Positions 19,060-28,275 of a stretch of 64,000 nucleotides of DNA are shown piece after piece; the stretch's first letter is position 1, and each line of letters starts with the position of its first letter. A model generated the notes under the pieces. The model had not been told where the DNA came from. It searched no databases and saw only the letters and a list, made by a program, of their open reading frames with translations. Position numbers and translations under genes: made by a program. The stretch comes from Paenibacillus gallinarum. GTDB taxonomy: Bacteria; Bacillota; Bacilli; Paenibacillales; Paenibacillaceae. The stretch is from contig NZ_JACSQL010000010.1 of NCBI RefSeq assembly GCF_014836635.1, forward strand, positions 1 to 64,000. Reading direction: 5' to 3'.

Positions 19060-20325
19060 ATGGATATTCTCGTTATTGGTGCTGGCGGACGCGAGCATGC
19101 GATCGTATGGTCTCTATCAAAAAGTGAAAAGGTAAATACCATTTACTGTGCTCCCGGAAATGCAGGAATCAGCCAAATTGCACAGTGTGTGCCGATTGGT
19201 GTACATGAATTTGAAAAACTAGCTGATTTTGCAATCCAAAAAGAAGTGGGACTTGTTGTCGTTGGCCCCGATGATCCATTAGCAGATGGAATTGTCGATG
19301 TGTTTGAAGCGAAGAACATTCCGGTCTTTGGACCACGAAAAAATGCAGCGGAGATTGAAGGAAGTAAGGCATTTATGAAAGATCTGCTTCGGAAATATAA
19401 CATCCCAACCGCAGCTTACGAGAAATTTGATAACTATGAGGCGGCACTCGATTATCTTCGTTCTCGCCCGGTTCCGATCGTCATCAAAGCTGATGGACTT
19501 GCTGCTGGTAAAGGAGTAACCGTAGCATACACTCGTGAAGAGGCAGAAACAGCACTTCACCTTATGATGGTAGAAAAGACATTTGGTGAAGCAGGTACAA
19601 ATGTCGTAATCGAGGAGTTCCTGGAAGGTCAGGAAATGTCGATTCTGGCATTTGTCGATGGAGAAACCGTAAGATGTATGCCAGCAGCACAAGACCACAA
19701 ACCGGTATACGATGGGGATAAAGGTCCAAATACTGGCGGGATGGGGACGTATTCTCCACTGCCGCATATCGATCAGGCGATTATTGATAAAGCCATAGAA
19801 ACCATTGTTGTTCCAACAGCAAAAGCGATGGTATCCGAAGGTCGTCCATTCCGCGGGGTTCTTTTTGCAGGGCTCATGATCTCACCAGACGGTACACCGA
19901 AGACCGTAGAATTCAATGCTCGTTTTGGTGATCCTGAGACGCAGGTTGTTCTGCCAAGACTAAGAACAGACTTGCTTGATATTTTCCTGGCTGCCGTGAA
20001 CGGTACACTTGCTGACATCGACATTCAGTGGAGTGACGAAGCAGCTGTATGCGTAATTCTCGCTTCTGGCGGATATCCTGCTTCTTATCCGAAGGGGATT
20101 GTCATCTCTGGACTTGAACAAGCAGGGGATGCTCTCGTATTTCATGCAGGGACAGCGAAAAATGATGCAGGTGAATATGTAACAAGCGGAGGACGTGTAC
20201 TTGGCGTCGTCGGAAGAGGAACATCCATCGAAGAAGCAAGAAATAACGCTTATACGGCTACAAAACAGATCACTTTCGAAGGTAAACACCAACGCTCTGA
20301 TATTGCAGCAAAAGCTTTAGTGTAA
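19060..20325 (+). CDS. purD: Phosphoribosylamine-glycine ligase
   Basis: GAR synthetase: joins glycine to phosphoribosylamine with ATP. It opens MDILVIGAGGREHAI and has an ATP-grasp core (KADGLAAGKGVTVA; GPNTGGMGTYSP; EFNARFGDPETQ). 421 residues, usual length. The ATG at 19060 has AAGGAGGAAC upstream; longer frames from 18940 read through the preceding hairpin. It is the last gene of the operon and is followed by a terminator. Confidence 0.97.
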   Translation: MDILVIGAGGREHAIVWSLSKSEKVNTIYCAPGNAGISQIAQCVPIGVHEFEKLADFAIQKEVGLVVVGPDDPLADGIVDVFEAKNIPVFGPRKNAAEIEGSKAFMKDLLRKYNIPTAAYEKFDNYEAALDYLRSRPVPIVIKADGLAAGKGVTVAYTREEAETALHLMMVEKTFGEAGTNVVIEEFLEGQEMSILAFVDGETVRCMPAAQDHKPVYDGDKGPNTGGMGTYSPLPHIDQAIIDKAIETIVVPTAKAMVSEGRPFRGVLFAGLMISPDGTPKTVEFNARFGDPETQVVLPRLRTDLLDIFLAAVNGTLADIDIQWSDEAAVCVILASGGYPASYPKGIVISGLEQAGDALVFHAGTAKNDAGEYVTSGGRVLGVVGRGTSIEEARNNAYTATKQITFEGKHQRSDIAAKALV

Positions 20326-20402
20326 TGTGAAAATATAGCTCCCGCATACAAATAGCAACAGATCAAAAACTAAAGATCAAAAACAAATAGATCAAGCACA
20401 AG

Positions 20403-20448
20403 CAGATCAAATCAGAGTAGGAACGCTCGGTTTGATCTGTTTTTCTTT
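20403..20448 (+). terminator. Terminator of the purine operon
   Basis: Perfect stem CAGATCAAA / TTTGATCTG, 19-base loop, then TTTTTCTTTT. Just upstream AGATCAA recurs several times (20354-20410). Confidence 0.88.
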
Positions 20449-20515
20449 TAATCAAGAGGAAATCAGATCTACTCTTGAACTGCGGATGAAAAAGAAGTAT
20501 GATGAATTCAAAGAG

Positions 20516-20537
20516 ATTATCTTAAATTTAAGATAAT
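20516..20537. promoter_or_regulatory. 22-bp perfect palindrome, candidate MarR/MhqR-type operator
   Basis: The arm ATTATCTTAAA is followed directly by its exact complement TTTAAGATAAT. Size and ATCTT...AAGAT arms fit operators of MarR-family regulators. It lies about 100 bases before mhqD, whose Bacillus counterpart is repressed by MhqR. Confidence 0.6.
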
Positions 20538-20637
20538 TAAGCGAGAACGCTCAGAGAATGAGAAAAGTGGGTAATAGAACTGATAACGATTCGATTGACT
20601 AAGGTAGAGTGATATGAAATAAAAGGAGAGCGAAAAT

Positions 20638-21255
20638 ATGACGATGAAACATGTATTCCATAAAGGGACAAATCCAGAATTGCCTACTATATTAGTGCTT
20701 CATGGCACAGGCGGAACGGAAAGCGATTTAATTCCTCTTGCAGAGATGGTATCTCCATATTCAAATATTTTAGGGGTTCGTGGAAATGTAAGTGAACACG
20801 GAATGTCCCGATTCTTCCGCCGCTTGGCAGAAGGGGTGTTTGATGTAGAAGACCTGATTTTCCGCACAAAAGAACTGCACGAGTTCTTGGATGAAGCAGC
20901 TAAGACTTATAACTTTGACCGAAGCAACGTAGTAGCGATCGGTTATTCAAACGGTGCTAATATTGCGGGAAGTCTCCTATTCCACTATGCCGACTCTTTA
21001 AAGGGAGCAATTCTACATCATCCTATGGTTCCTTTACGTGACAAAGACTTGCCTGATTTATCTGGAGTTCCTGTTTTTATCGCTGCCGGCAAAAACGATC
21101 CGATGTGCGCACCTCAAGAATCCGAAGATCTTCAGCAACTTCTTGAAGGGGCTGGAGCAAGCGTACAGTTACACTGGGAAAATAATGGCCATCAGCTGAG
21201 TCGTACAGAAGTTGTAGCGGCAGCTACATGGTTTAAGCAAAACATCATTTCTTAA
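20638..21255 (+). CDS. mhqD: Carboxylesterase-type hydrolase, MhqD-like
   Basis: An alpha/beta hydrolase of 205 residues with the triad Ser in IGYSNGAN, Asp in AGKNDPM and His in NNGHQLSR. The sequence RGNVSEHGMSRFFRRLAEG is characteristic of MhqD (YodD), induced in Bacillus by catechols and quinones and thought to act in their detoxification with MhqO-type ring-cleavage dioxygenases. Start at ATG 20638 with AAAGGAGAG; ATG 20644 is also possible. A large palindrome upstream suggests dedicated control. No mhqR gene is seen nearby. Confidence 0.86.
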   Translation: MTMKHVFHKGTNPELPTILVLHGTGGTESDLIPLAEMVSPYSNILGVRGNVSEHGMSRFFRRLAEGVFDVEDLIFRTKELHEFLDEAAKTYNFDRSNVVAIGYSNGANIAGSLLFHYADSLKGAILHHPMVPLRDKDLPDLSGVPVFIAAGKNDPMCAPQESEDLQQLLEGAGASVQLHWENNGHQLSRTEVVAAATWFKQNIIS

Positions 21256-21467
21256 GACGTATGATCCGATAAGAAAATTAGAAGGACACTTACTAGTAAC
21301 ATAATGAATAAGTAAGTAAGTAAATAAATAAGTGAATCATATTCATGATACCTTTCGTTGTCTAAACAAAAGTAAATATAGAACGTAACGGTTTCGTTTG
21401 TCTAAAATGTTGTCTAAAATATAGCCTCAAATGTAATGAATTATAAATTTGATTCAAGTAACATTCA
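21256..21467. other. Intergenic stretch with no gene seen
   Basis: AT-rich sequence between mhqD and the terminator at 21468, containing tandem TAAG/TAAA tetramers (about 21308-21330). I see no gene or clear site. Confidence 0.5.
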
Positions 21468-21519
21468 AAAACCCAAAGGGATTCTCTCTATACGAGGGGA
21501 ACACCTTTGGGTTTTCTTT
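21468..21519. terminator. Bidirectional terminator between convergent genes
   Basis: Perfect 12-base stem AAAACCCAAAGG / CCTTTGGGTTTT. It serves mhqD on the plus strand and the DUF4176 gene on the minus strand. Confidence 0.85.
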
Positions 21520-21556
21520 CTCCTCTGCTAGTTGCAGTCACAGTCGCAGTTTTGAA

Positions 21557-21841
21557 TTACTCTGCTTCTTTAATCGCTTCAGCAAGAATCTTGCGGAAAG
21601 CAACTTCCTCATGATCCTCGAATCCTTTGAAAATAACGTCTTTAATATCTTCATGATTAAAGAATGCGTTGGAATCTTCCGTCAGATTTCCGTGAGGATA
21701 GTAGCATGCAACATAATCCCATGTATTTTGAGATTCCGTATCATTTTGCAAACGGCCATAAATCATCAGCTTCTGTTTCCACTCTTTGATGCGTACAACA
21801 GAGCCAATAGGCAGTAAGTCTTGTTCGTAGTTAATCGACAT
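21557..21841 (-). CDS. DUF4176 domain protein
   Basis: A 94-residue cytoplasmic protein: LLPIGSVVRIKEWKQKLMIYGRLQ, then WDYVACYYPHGNL, then an acidic helix-rich C-terminus. This pattern is DUF4176, small proteins often found near type VII secretion (ESX) genes in Bacillota; no such genes lie here. AGGAGGACC precedes the ATG. It is transcribed divergently from ilvA. Confidence 0.8.
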   Translation of the reverse strand: MSINYEQDLLPIGSVVRIKEWKQKLMIYGRLQNDTESQNTWDYVACYYPHGNLTEDSNAFFNHEDIKDVIFKGFEDHEEVAFRKILAEAIKEAE

Positions 21842-22061
21842 TGGTTAGGGTCCTCCTCTTTCAAACACTGCTTTTATTTAAACATAGGTTTGCAGTGATA
21901 TGCAAAATGTAACCTGAAAGAAAAGTAAATTTTTCAAGAAAATTCAGGAAAATCCGCAAAACGAACCGTCCTTCGTCCGTCCAAAGATGGTACAATACAT
22001 AAAATAGAAAATATGTGCAGCGAATGTAAAGCTGACCAAATCAAGCGGAGTGTGGGAGAAA

Positions 22062-23342
22062 ATGAAATCAGTGGAGACACCTAATCATGGCACTGTCCCT
22101 GTAGTGGGAATGGAAGATATCGTTAGAGCACACCATGTACTGAGAGAGGTCATTGTAAGAACGCCGCTCCAGCGTGATGCTGTACTATCTGCAAAGTACA
22201 ATTGTGAAGTCTATCTGAAAAGAGAAGATCTGCAAGTCGTTCGTTCTTTTAAAATCCGCGGTGCCTATAATATGATCCGAAACTTATCCGCTGAAGAGCG
22301 TGAGCGAGGCATTGTTTGTGCGAGTGCAGGAAATCATGCACAAGGGGTTGCTTTTTCATGTAATGCCCTTGGGATTCAGGGTAAAATCTTTATGCCAAGC
22401 ACAACTCCAAATCAGAAGGTTAAGCAAGTGAAACGTTTTGGCGGCAGTAACATTGAAGTTGTCCTTACGGGGGATACGTATGATGATTCCTATGAAGCGG
22501 CTATGCGAGTAAGAGATGAGCAGGAACTTACGTTCATTCATCCATTTGATCAGCCGAAGATTATTGCAGGGAACGGGACAATTGGGATGGAAGTCATGGA
22601 GGATCTTGATGGTCCTGCTGATTATGTATTTGTGACGATTGGCGGAGGCGGTCTTGCTGCTGGAGTGGGAACCTATGTTAAAACAGTGCATCCACAGACA
22701 CGGGTAATTGGGGTGGAGCCTTTAGGCGCAGCATCCATGACAGAGGCGATGGATCAGAAACAGGTGGTTACGCTTCAAAAGATTGATAAGTTTGTCGATG
22801 GGGCAGCGGTGAAGAGAGTAGGAGATCTAACTTATGATATCTGTACCCGAACTTTGGATGATGTAGTTAAGGTTCCGGAAGGAAAAGCTTGTACCACCAT
22901 CTTGGAACTGTATAACGAGAATGCAATTGTAGTCGAACCTGCGGGCTCTCTGGCCGTAGCTGCACTGGAACAGTATAAAGATAAGATCAAAGGTAAAAAA
23001 GTCGTATGTATTATTAGCGGCGGGAACAACGATATTGACCGGATGCAGGAGATTAAGGAACGTTCGCTTATCTATGAAGGACTCAAACATTATTTCATGA
23101 TTAATTTCCCACAGCGTGCAGGTGCCCTTCGTGAATTTCTCTCGGATGTACTTGGTCCAGATGATGATATCGCAAGATTTGAATATACGAAGAAAACGAA
23201 TAAAGAAAATGGTCCTGCCCTTGTCGGTATAGAGTTACTCAATAAAGAGGATTACGAGCCGCTGGTTGAACGAATGAAGGCGAAAAACATCCAGTATACG
23301 GAGCTCAACAAAGACCAAAACTTATTTAATCTACTGATTTGA
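22062..23342 (+). CDS. ilvA: Threonine deaminase (L-threonine ammonia-lyase)
   Basis: PLP enzyme making 2-oxobutanoate from threonine, the first step of isoleucine synthesis. The PLP lysine is in VVRSFKIRGAYN, the ASAGNHAQGVAF loop binds substrate, and GGGGLAAGV holds the PLP phosphate. The C-terminal part (from about residue 335) is a single ACT-like regulatory domain, as in the shorter Bacillus form. The ATG at 22062 follows GGGAG by 4 bases; a GTG at 22050 is possible. It stands alone with its own terminator. Confidence 0.93.
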   Translation: MKSVETPNHGTVPVVGMEDIVRAHHVLREVIVRTPLQRDAVLSAKYNCEVYLKREDLQVVRSFKIRGAYNMIRNLSAEERERGIVCASAGNHAQGVAFSCNALGIQGKIFMPSTTPNQKVKQVKRFGGSNIEVVLTGDTYDDSYEAAMRVRDEQELTFIHPFDQPKIIAGNGTIGMEVMEDLDGPADYVFVTIGGGGLAAGVGTYVKTVHPQTRVIGVEPLGAASMTEAMDQKQVVTLQKIDKFVDGAAVKRVGDLTYDICTRTLDDVVKVPEGKACTTILELYNENAIVVEPAGSLAVAALEQYKDKIKGKKVVCIISGGNNDIDRMQEIKERSLIYEGLKHYFMINFPQRAGALREFLSDVLGPDDDIARFEYTKKTNKENGPALVGIELLNKEDYEPLVERMKAKNIQYTELNKDQNLFNLLI

Positions 23343-23423
23343 TCATTTTGTGAAAAACCCATAAGTAATGGATGGATTCAAATTTTTTAAGATGCTGGAA
23401 CTAAAAAGTGAATATAATGATCG

Positions 23424-23462
23424 ACAAACCCCCGTGAAGAAAGGTTCGCGGGGGTTTTGTTT
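23424..23462. terminator. Terminator between ilvA and the VOC gene
   Basis: Stem ACAAACCCCCG / CGGGGGTTTTGT with a 14-base loop; usable from both sides. Confidence 0.9.
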
Positions 23463-23488
23463 ATTTTGCTAAAGTCCGTAAAAATCGA

Positions 23489-23881
23489 TTATTTATGATT
23501 GCTTCGTTCCATAAACTCCAGGCGATTTCCAAAAGGATCTTGAAGATAAAACCGAACGACACCTTCCTCTTGGCGGGCATCATCTGCGATGATCGGAATT
23601 CCTTGATCTACTAAGTAGCTGCGCAATGCTTCTAGCTGTTTTACATCAAAAGCAGGATGAGCCTTTGTAGCTGGAGAAAAATCAGCCTGCACGCCGATAT
23701 GAACCTCGTGACTTCCACAAAGAAACCATACACCGCCCCTTTTTTGCAGTACTTCCGGTTTAGGGATTTCAGTAAATCCAAGGATTTCACTGTAAAAATG
23801 ACGAGCTTCTTCCTCGCATCCGGGAGGACCTGCAAGCTGAACATGGTCAATGCCAACATAATGATAGTTCATGGATTTCAC
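23489..23881 (-). CDS. VOC (glyoxalase/dioxygenase fold) family protein
   Basis: A 130-residue single-module VOC protein. Candidate metal ligands are His in GIDHVQLAG, His in SHEVHIGV and Glu in RLEFMERS, the usual H...H...E spacing, so it should bind a divalent metal. The substrate cannot be read; glyoxalase, fosfomycin-resistance and dioxygenase members share this fold. Start at GTG 23881 behind AGGAAGAAG, or ATG 23872. It is convergent with ilvA. Confidence 0.82.
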   Translation of the reverse strand: MKSMNYHYVGIDHVQLAGPPGCEEEARHFYSEILGFTEIPKPEVLQKRGGVWFLCGSHEVHIGVQADFSPATKAHPAFDVKQLEALRSYLVDQGIPIIADDARQEEGVVRFYLQDPFGNRLEFMERSNHK

Positions 23882-24113
23882 TCTTCTTCCTGTTTCGTAT
23901 AATGAAACTGAATATCGTTAGATGAAATTAGTATCATTATATCAATAAAATGGAAAACGAAGAAGTGTTTCTTACCCTATCGCAATTTATATGCATTAAA
24001 ATATTTTTTGTTTTCCGTCCCTTTTATGGAACTTTATCCCATTCACTTGCGTTATAAGATTGCTAAGCTAAACCAAGTTAATAATAATCCAAATACTGGA
24101 GGTAACAATAATA

Positions 24114-26906
24114 ATGAAAAAATGGATCTCCACAGCAGTCATTGCTGCCTTAATTACAGCAAGTGTTCCCCCTGTCGTGTCTCACGCTGCAACGGCCATA
24201 CAGATTTACATTGATAACGAGAAATTATCAGCTTCACAACCCCCAATTATGAAAGGCGCCAGAGTACTCGTTCCACTTCGGTCTATTTTTGAAGGGCTGA
24301 ACGCAAAGGTCGTATGGAACAATAAGTCGAAGACGGTTACGGCCACCAAAGGCGACCAGACGGTATCTCTGAAGATCGGATCAAAGACGGCTACTATTAA
24401 TGGCAATACGGTCTATCTGGATATTCCAGCCTCTGTAGTTAAGGGGAATACCATGGTTCCCATTCGATTTGTAACGGAAGCATTGGGAGAAGAAGTGTAT
24501 TGGAACTCACAGGCAAAACGTGTGGATATCGTCACAAAGAGCGATGATTTGTCTACCTCTACCATTACAACGAGTGTAGGTACTCAGTATGGTGACGGCC
24601 GGGATATAAAAGTTGATTTTACACCTTCGCAGAACGAAGGCGGAGTATACGAATATCGTGTCATGTTAGTCAAGGATACGAGTGCAGGCAACTTTACACT
24701 TAATGCAGCCATGAATATAACCTCTGCGAACTATACTCAAGTAAGCAAAAGGAATGGAAATGTGAGTGTCACTTTAGGAGAGAACACACGGGATGTGAGC
24801 GGAGAGAAGATTAGATCCGGTGTAACTTACAAAGTGTATGTATTAACCGTTGGAAACGATGCTGCTGACTATGCCTCACTTCTTTCTTCCGCAAGAAATT
24901 CAATTACCCTGACAGCAAAACCAGCGGTGCAGGCAGTAAGTGAACTGCGTGTCAAAGATGTTGCGAATAACGGAGATGGCCGTGATCTTCAGATTAGTTT
25001 CAAACAGCCTGGAACGACATCGGATATTAACAGCTACCGTGCCTTTATCGTCAAGACCAAAGACGCATCATCTTTTGACCTAAATGCGGCGAACCGTGCT
25101 TCGAGCAGTTACTCGACGGTCATCGGTAAATCAGGAAGTTCCGTGATTACGACGACACTTTCCTCTTCATCACGCGATGTATCAGGGGATCTTATCAAGA
25201 ATGGAACTGCATATACGCTGTTTGTTCTCTCGACTAGTACGAATACGAATGATAAACAGAATAGACTGTCCTCTGGTTCTTCGAGCTTCACTTTGGACGG
25301 AAGTACACTGACTGCTCCTTCCATTACATCGGTAACCGATCGAAGTGATAACGGAGATGCACGAGATCTGCAGGTTTCATTCAACAAAACAGGTGACGAA
25401 TCCAAAGTAGGCTTTTATCGGGTGTTTGTAGTCCGCAATAATAACAGCTCTGCATTTACCATGAGTGAAGCGAATAAAGTATCTTCCGGAAGTTACTATG
25501 ACATATCGAAGAATGGAAAAAACCAGACGATTACACTGCCGCAAAGCCTAAAAGATACAAGTGGGATTACGGTTCGTGAAGGAGAAAGCTATCGTGTGTT
25601 TGTAGCAGCGATGGGAAATCAGCAAGGAGGATATGAGAATTTATTATCTTCTTCCTCTAATGCAATCTCCTTAAGTAACAACTCGGTGTCGAAGCCAGCG
25701 ACTAGCGTAGCTGTAAGTGATATTCAGGATTACGGAGATGGACGGGATCTACAGGTTACATTTAATAAATCATCTGAAGAATCTCGCGTAGATCATTACC
25801 GTGTATTTGTAGTGAAGTCAGGCAATGCAGGAAGCTTCGACCTTTCTAGAGCAAATGGGATGAGTAGTGATCGATATACAAGAGTAAATACAACGGGTGG
25901 CAATCTGAAGGTTACACTCGCATCCGGGGCAAAGGATACGGATGGATCAGCGATCCGCAGCGGGGTAAGTTACCGGGTATTCGTACTTGCCGTAAGTAAC
26001 CGCGGGGATAGTAAGCTGAGTGCATTGTCATCTGCCTCTTCAGCGATACAGCTGTCTTCAAGCAGTGTTAGACCTGCTTCTAATGTATCTGCGAATATCA
26101 AAGGAAATAATGGGGACGGCCGTGATGTGACGATCTCTTTCCAAAAAGCTTCAGATGAAACTGGAATATCCCGTTATCTGATCATGCTTGTGCGAGCAGA
26201 TGAAGCAAGCCGCTTTGATCTTTCCGCAGCAAATCGTGTATCGTCAAGTAATTACACGGCGGTAAATAAAAACGGTTCGAATATCTCCAAGCTTCTTGGA
26301 GAAGGAACCAAGGATATTAACGGTAATAAGCTGGTTGCCGGTACTAGTTATAAAGCGTTTGTTCTCTCTCTAGCAGATGGTTCAACCCGTTCAGTGAATG
26401 CCTTATCGGATGGATCGAGTAATTTTGCACTGAGTCAACCTTCCGTTCAGGTAGATCAGGCTAACATAACGAAGGTAGAGAATAAGCCAAATGGAAACCC
26501 TGCAGTACAAGTGAATTTCAATAAAGCAGGGGATGAGAAAGGTCTTTCTTTCTATGCAGTGATTGCAGTTAAAGCAGCTTCAGCTAGTCAGTTTACTTTG
26601 GATCAAGCGAATGCCCTGCCAAGATCACAATACACATCCGTGAATAAAACGGGTGGAAACGGAGTCGTCACTGTAGATACTTCAACGCTGGATTCAGATG
26701 GAAGTTCACTGAAACCGGGGGTTAGTTACCGATTCTTTGTTCTATCTGTAGCGGATGGAGATAAAGCAACGATTAATAGCTTATCCCGAGCTAGTGATTC
26801 CATTGTCCTTGAAGAAGTAACACCAATGAAAGAAGAAAAGAAAGAAGAACCGAAAGAACCGAATGAGGATAAGAAAGAAGATAAGAAAGAAGATAAGGGG
26901 AACTAG
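24114..26906 (+). CDS. Secreted protein: copper-amine-oxidase-type N-domain plus six ~126-residue repeats
   Basis: 930 residues. Residues 1-26 are a Sec signal peptide (MKKWISTAVIAALITAS, cleavage near SHAA). Residues ~28-141 are the 'copper amine oxidase N-terminal' stalk domain common in Paenibacillus surface proteins (VLVPLRSIFEGL and VPIRFVTEALG half-repeats). Six tandem repeats follow, each starting near a GDGRDLQVSF-like strand, at about residues 160, 287, 413, 540, 666 and 792. Each contains YRVFVVK, a FDLSAAN helix and a VSYRVFVL strand. The sixth has lost the GDGRD motif. The C-terminus is a Lys/Glu-rich tail with repeated KKED. There is no sortase motif. Ribosome site GGAGGTAAC. The exact role is unknown; a cell-surface or matrix structural role is inferred. 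Confidence 0.85.
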   Translation: MKKWISTAVIAALITASVPPVVSHAATAIQIYIDNEKLSASQPPIMKGARVLVPLRSIFEGLNAKVVWNNKSKTVTATKGDQTVSLKIGSKTATINGNTVYLDIPASVVKGNTMVPIRFVTEALGEEVYWNSQAKRVDIVTKSDDLSTSTITTSVGTQYGDGRDIKVDFTPSQNEGGVYEYRVMLVKDTSAGNFTLNAAMNITSANYTQVSKRNGNVSVTLGENTRDVSGEKIRSGVTYKVYVLTVGNDAADYASLLSSARNSITLTAKPAVQAVSELRVKDVANNGDGRDLQISFKQPGTTSDINSYRAFIVKTKDASSFDLNAANRASSSYSTVIGKSGSSVITTTLSSSSRDVSGDLIKNGTAYTLFVLSTSTNTNDKQNRLSSGSSSFTLDGSTLTAPSITSVTDRSDNGDARDLQVSFNKTGDESKVGFYRVFVVRNNNSSAFTMSEANKVSSGSYYDISKNGKNQTITLPQSLKDTSGITVREGESYRVFVAAMGNQQGGYENLLSSSSNAISLSNNSVSKPATSVAVSDIQDYGDGRDLQVTFNKSSEESRVDHYRVFVVKSGNAGSFDLSRANGMSSDRYTRVNTTGGNLKVTLASGAKDTDGSAIRSGVSYRVFVLAVSNRGDSKLSALSSASSAIQLSSSSVRPASNVSANIKGNNGDGRDVTISFQKASDETGISRYLIMLVRADEASRFDLSAANRVSSSNYTAVNKNGSNISKLLGEGTKDINGNKLVAGTSYKAFVLSLADGSTRSVNALSDGSSNFALSQPSVQVDQANITKVENKPNGNPAVQVNFNKAGDEKGLSFYAVIAVKAASASQFTLDQANALPRSQYTSVNKTGGNGVVTVDTSTLDSDGSSLKPGVSYRFFVLSVADGDKATINSLSRASDSIVLEEVTPMKEEKKEEPKEPNEDKKEDKKEDKGN

Positions 26907-26939
26907 AAATAAGGTAATTTGAAGAGGGAAGGATGAACG

Positions 26940-26975
26940 AAAGCCGGGACCATGATATATGGTTCCGGCTTTTAT
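26940..26975. terminator. Terminator after the repeat protein gene
   Basis: Stem AAGCCGGGACCAT / ATGGTTCCGGCTT with one G-U pair, then TTT. Convergent gene ends on both sides. Confidence 0.88.
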
Positions 26976-27008
26976 GCTTGCCTTGCGTTTGTAGATAAGG
27001 GCGCGAGA

Positions 27009-28034
27009 TTACCGAATCATTCTGCGATACACCGCTGGGGTTAGACCTTCTAATTTCTTAAACGTTTTAATAAAATATCCCGCATCCGTATATCCCAGGT
27101 CCTCGCTGATTTGATGAATTGGAAGATTGGTTTCTTCAAGCAGCTGCTTTGCCCATTCCATTTTCAGTCGAGGTACAAACACGGAAAAATTCTCTCCCGT
27201 TTCTTTTGTAAAGATCCGGCTAAAATAGCTTGGACTCACGTGACATAATTTTGCCATTTGCTGCAGCGTGATATTCTCATTTTTGTGATGATAAATATAC
27301 TCAAATGCTGGGGTAAGCAAGGGGTTCATTGTATGGAAATCATGTGTAGTGAATTTCTTGATCTTTCTGTCGATCATCGTATTAACCAGCTCATGCTGCA
27401 TGGCTTCCATATTTTTAAATGCGGTGACGGAAGGGAGATGAGTCGGGATTGTAAGCGGCACGTCCTGTGACAGCGCGTTTTTATACATCTCAATGGTTGC
27501 ATTCTTCTGGATGGACTCCTCGACAATATAAGTAGAAAGCTGAAGCAGCATCTCTGCCGCTTGGGCCACTTCATCGTAAGTAAGCTGCGGTAGTGCGTTG
27601 TATTCTTTTTCAAGTACTTTGAATTTAGCTCGGCTTTCCGTATTCTCAGGACGATTCACAATCTGTTCAAGATATAGTTCCTGATCCGTCAATTTGATCT
27701 GTCCTGCCATAATTGCACCCACATATTGACCATCAACAAGGATCGGAATGGCAATATCCACGATATTAAAATGACAGGAATATATGTAGGGTTTGTTTGT
27801 TCGAACGGCCTCAAGCCCGCCTCTGGCATCACATTTCTGGCAGTACTCAGACAACATCTCGTCTTTACGCACAGCTTGGCAGAAGGACTGGCAATGACTG
27901 TGCTTCGTCACAGGGACACCTTTGTAATCGACAGTAATGATCGCCATTTTCGTTACAAGTGAGAGGGAGTCTTGGAGCCCGTGCCATTTATCAATATCAA
28001 TGATTTGATTCAGATGGAAGTGTGCTGGTTTCAT
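27009..28034 (-). CDS. PocR-domain AraC-family regulator, probable activator of the glycerol genes
   Basis: 341 residues. The N-terminal ~170 residues form a PocR sensory domain with the cysteine cluster HCQSFC...YCQKC and the SCHFNIVDIAIPILVDGQYVG core. The C-terminal ~100 residues carry two AraC helix-turn-helix motifs (LQQMAKLCHVSPSYFSRIF and IHQISEDLGYTDAGYFIKTF). PocR domains sense small diols or metabolites and often sit beside glycerol or propanediol genes. It is divergent from gldA and dhaK, so control of that operon is the simplest reading. Confidence 0.87.
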   Translation of the reverse strand: MKPAHFHLNQIIDIDKWHGLQDSLSLVTKMAIITVDYKGVPVTKHSHCQSFCQAVRKDEMLSEYCQKCDARGGLEAVRTNKPYIYSCHFNIVDIAIPILVDGQYVGAIMAGQIKLTDQELYLEQIVNRPENTESRAKFKVLEKEYNALPQLTYDEVAQAAEMLLQLSTYIVEESIQKNATIEMYKNALSQDVPLTIPTHLPSVTAFKNMEAMQHELVNTMIDRKIKKFTTHDFHTMNPLLTPAFEYIYHHKNENITLQQMAKLCHVSPSYFSRIFTKETGENFSVFVPRLKMEWAKQLLEETNLPIHQISEDLGYTDAGYFIKTFKKLEGLTPAVYRRMIR

Positions 28035-28159
28035 AGTGGTGTACTCCTATAGTGAAAAATTGAAGTTAGATGCCTAATTCTTCTTTAAGTATATCTTTTT
28101 ACAGAAGTGAAGTACATAAAAGTACGATTTTTGACAGTTTAGTACAAAAAAACACAATA

Positions 28160-28219
28160 AGAAAACGCTTTAATTAGTAATCGTAGTTCAATGTAATGAG
28201 ATTGGGTAAAAAATATAAT
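28160..28219 (+). promoter_or_regulatory. Regulator-gldA divergent control region: possible cre site and -10
   Basis: AGAAAACGCTTTAA (28160-28173) matches the CcpA cre consensus TGWAANCGNTNWCA at 12 of 14 positions. TATAAT lies at 28214-28219 without a good -35, as expected for an activated promoter. This fits glucose repression plus activation by the neighbouring AraC-type protein, but neither is shown. Confidence 0.45.
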
Positions 28220-28275
28220 AGAGATAGAGAAACAGAAAACAGATAGAAGAACCATTTTGCTAGGAGGTAATAACG

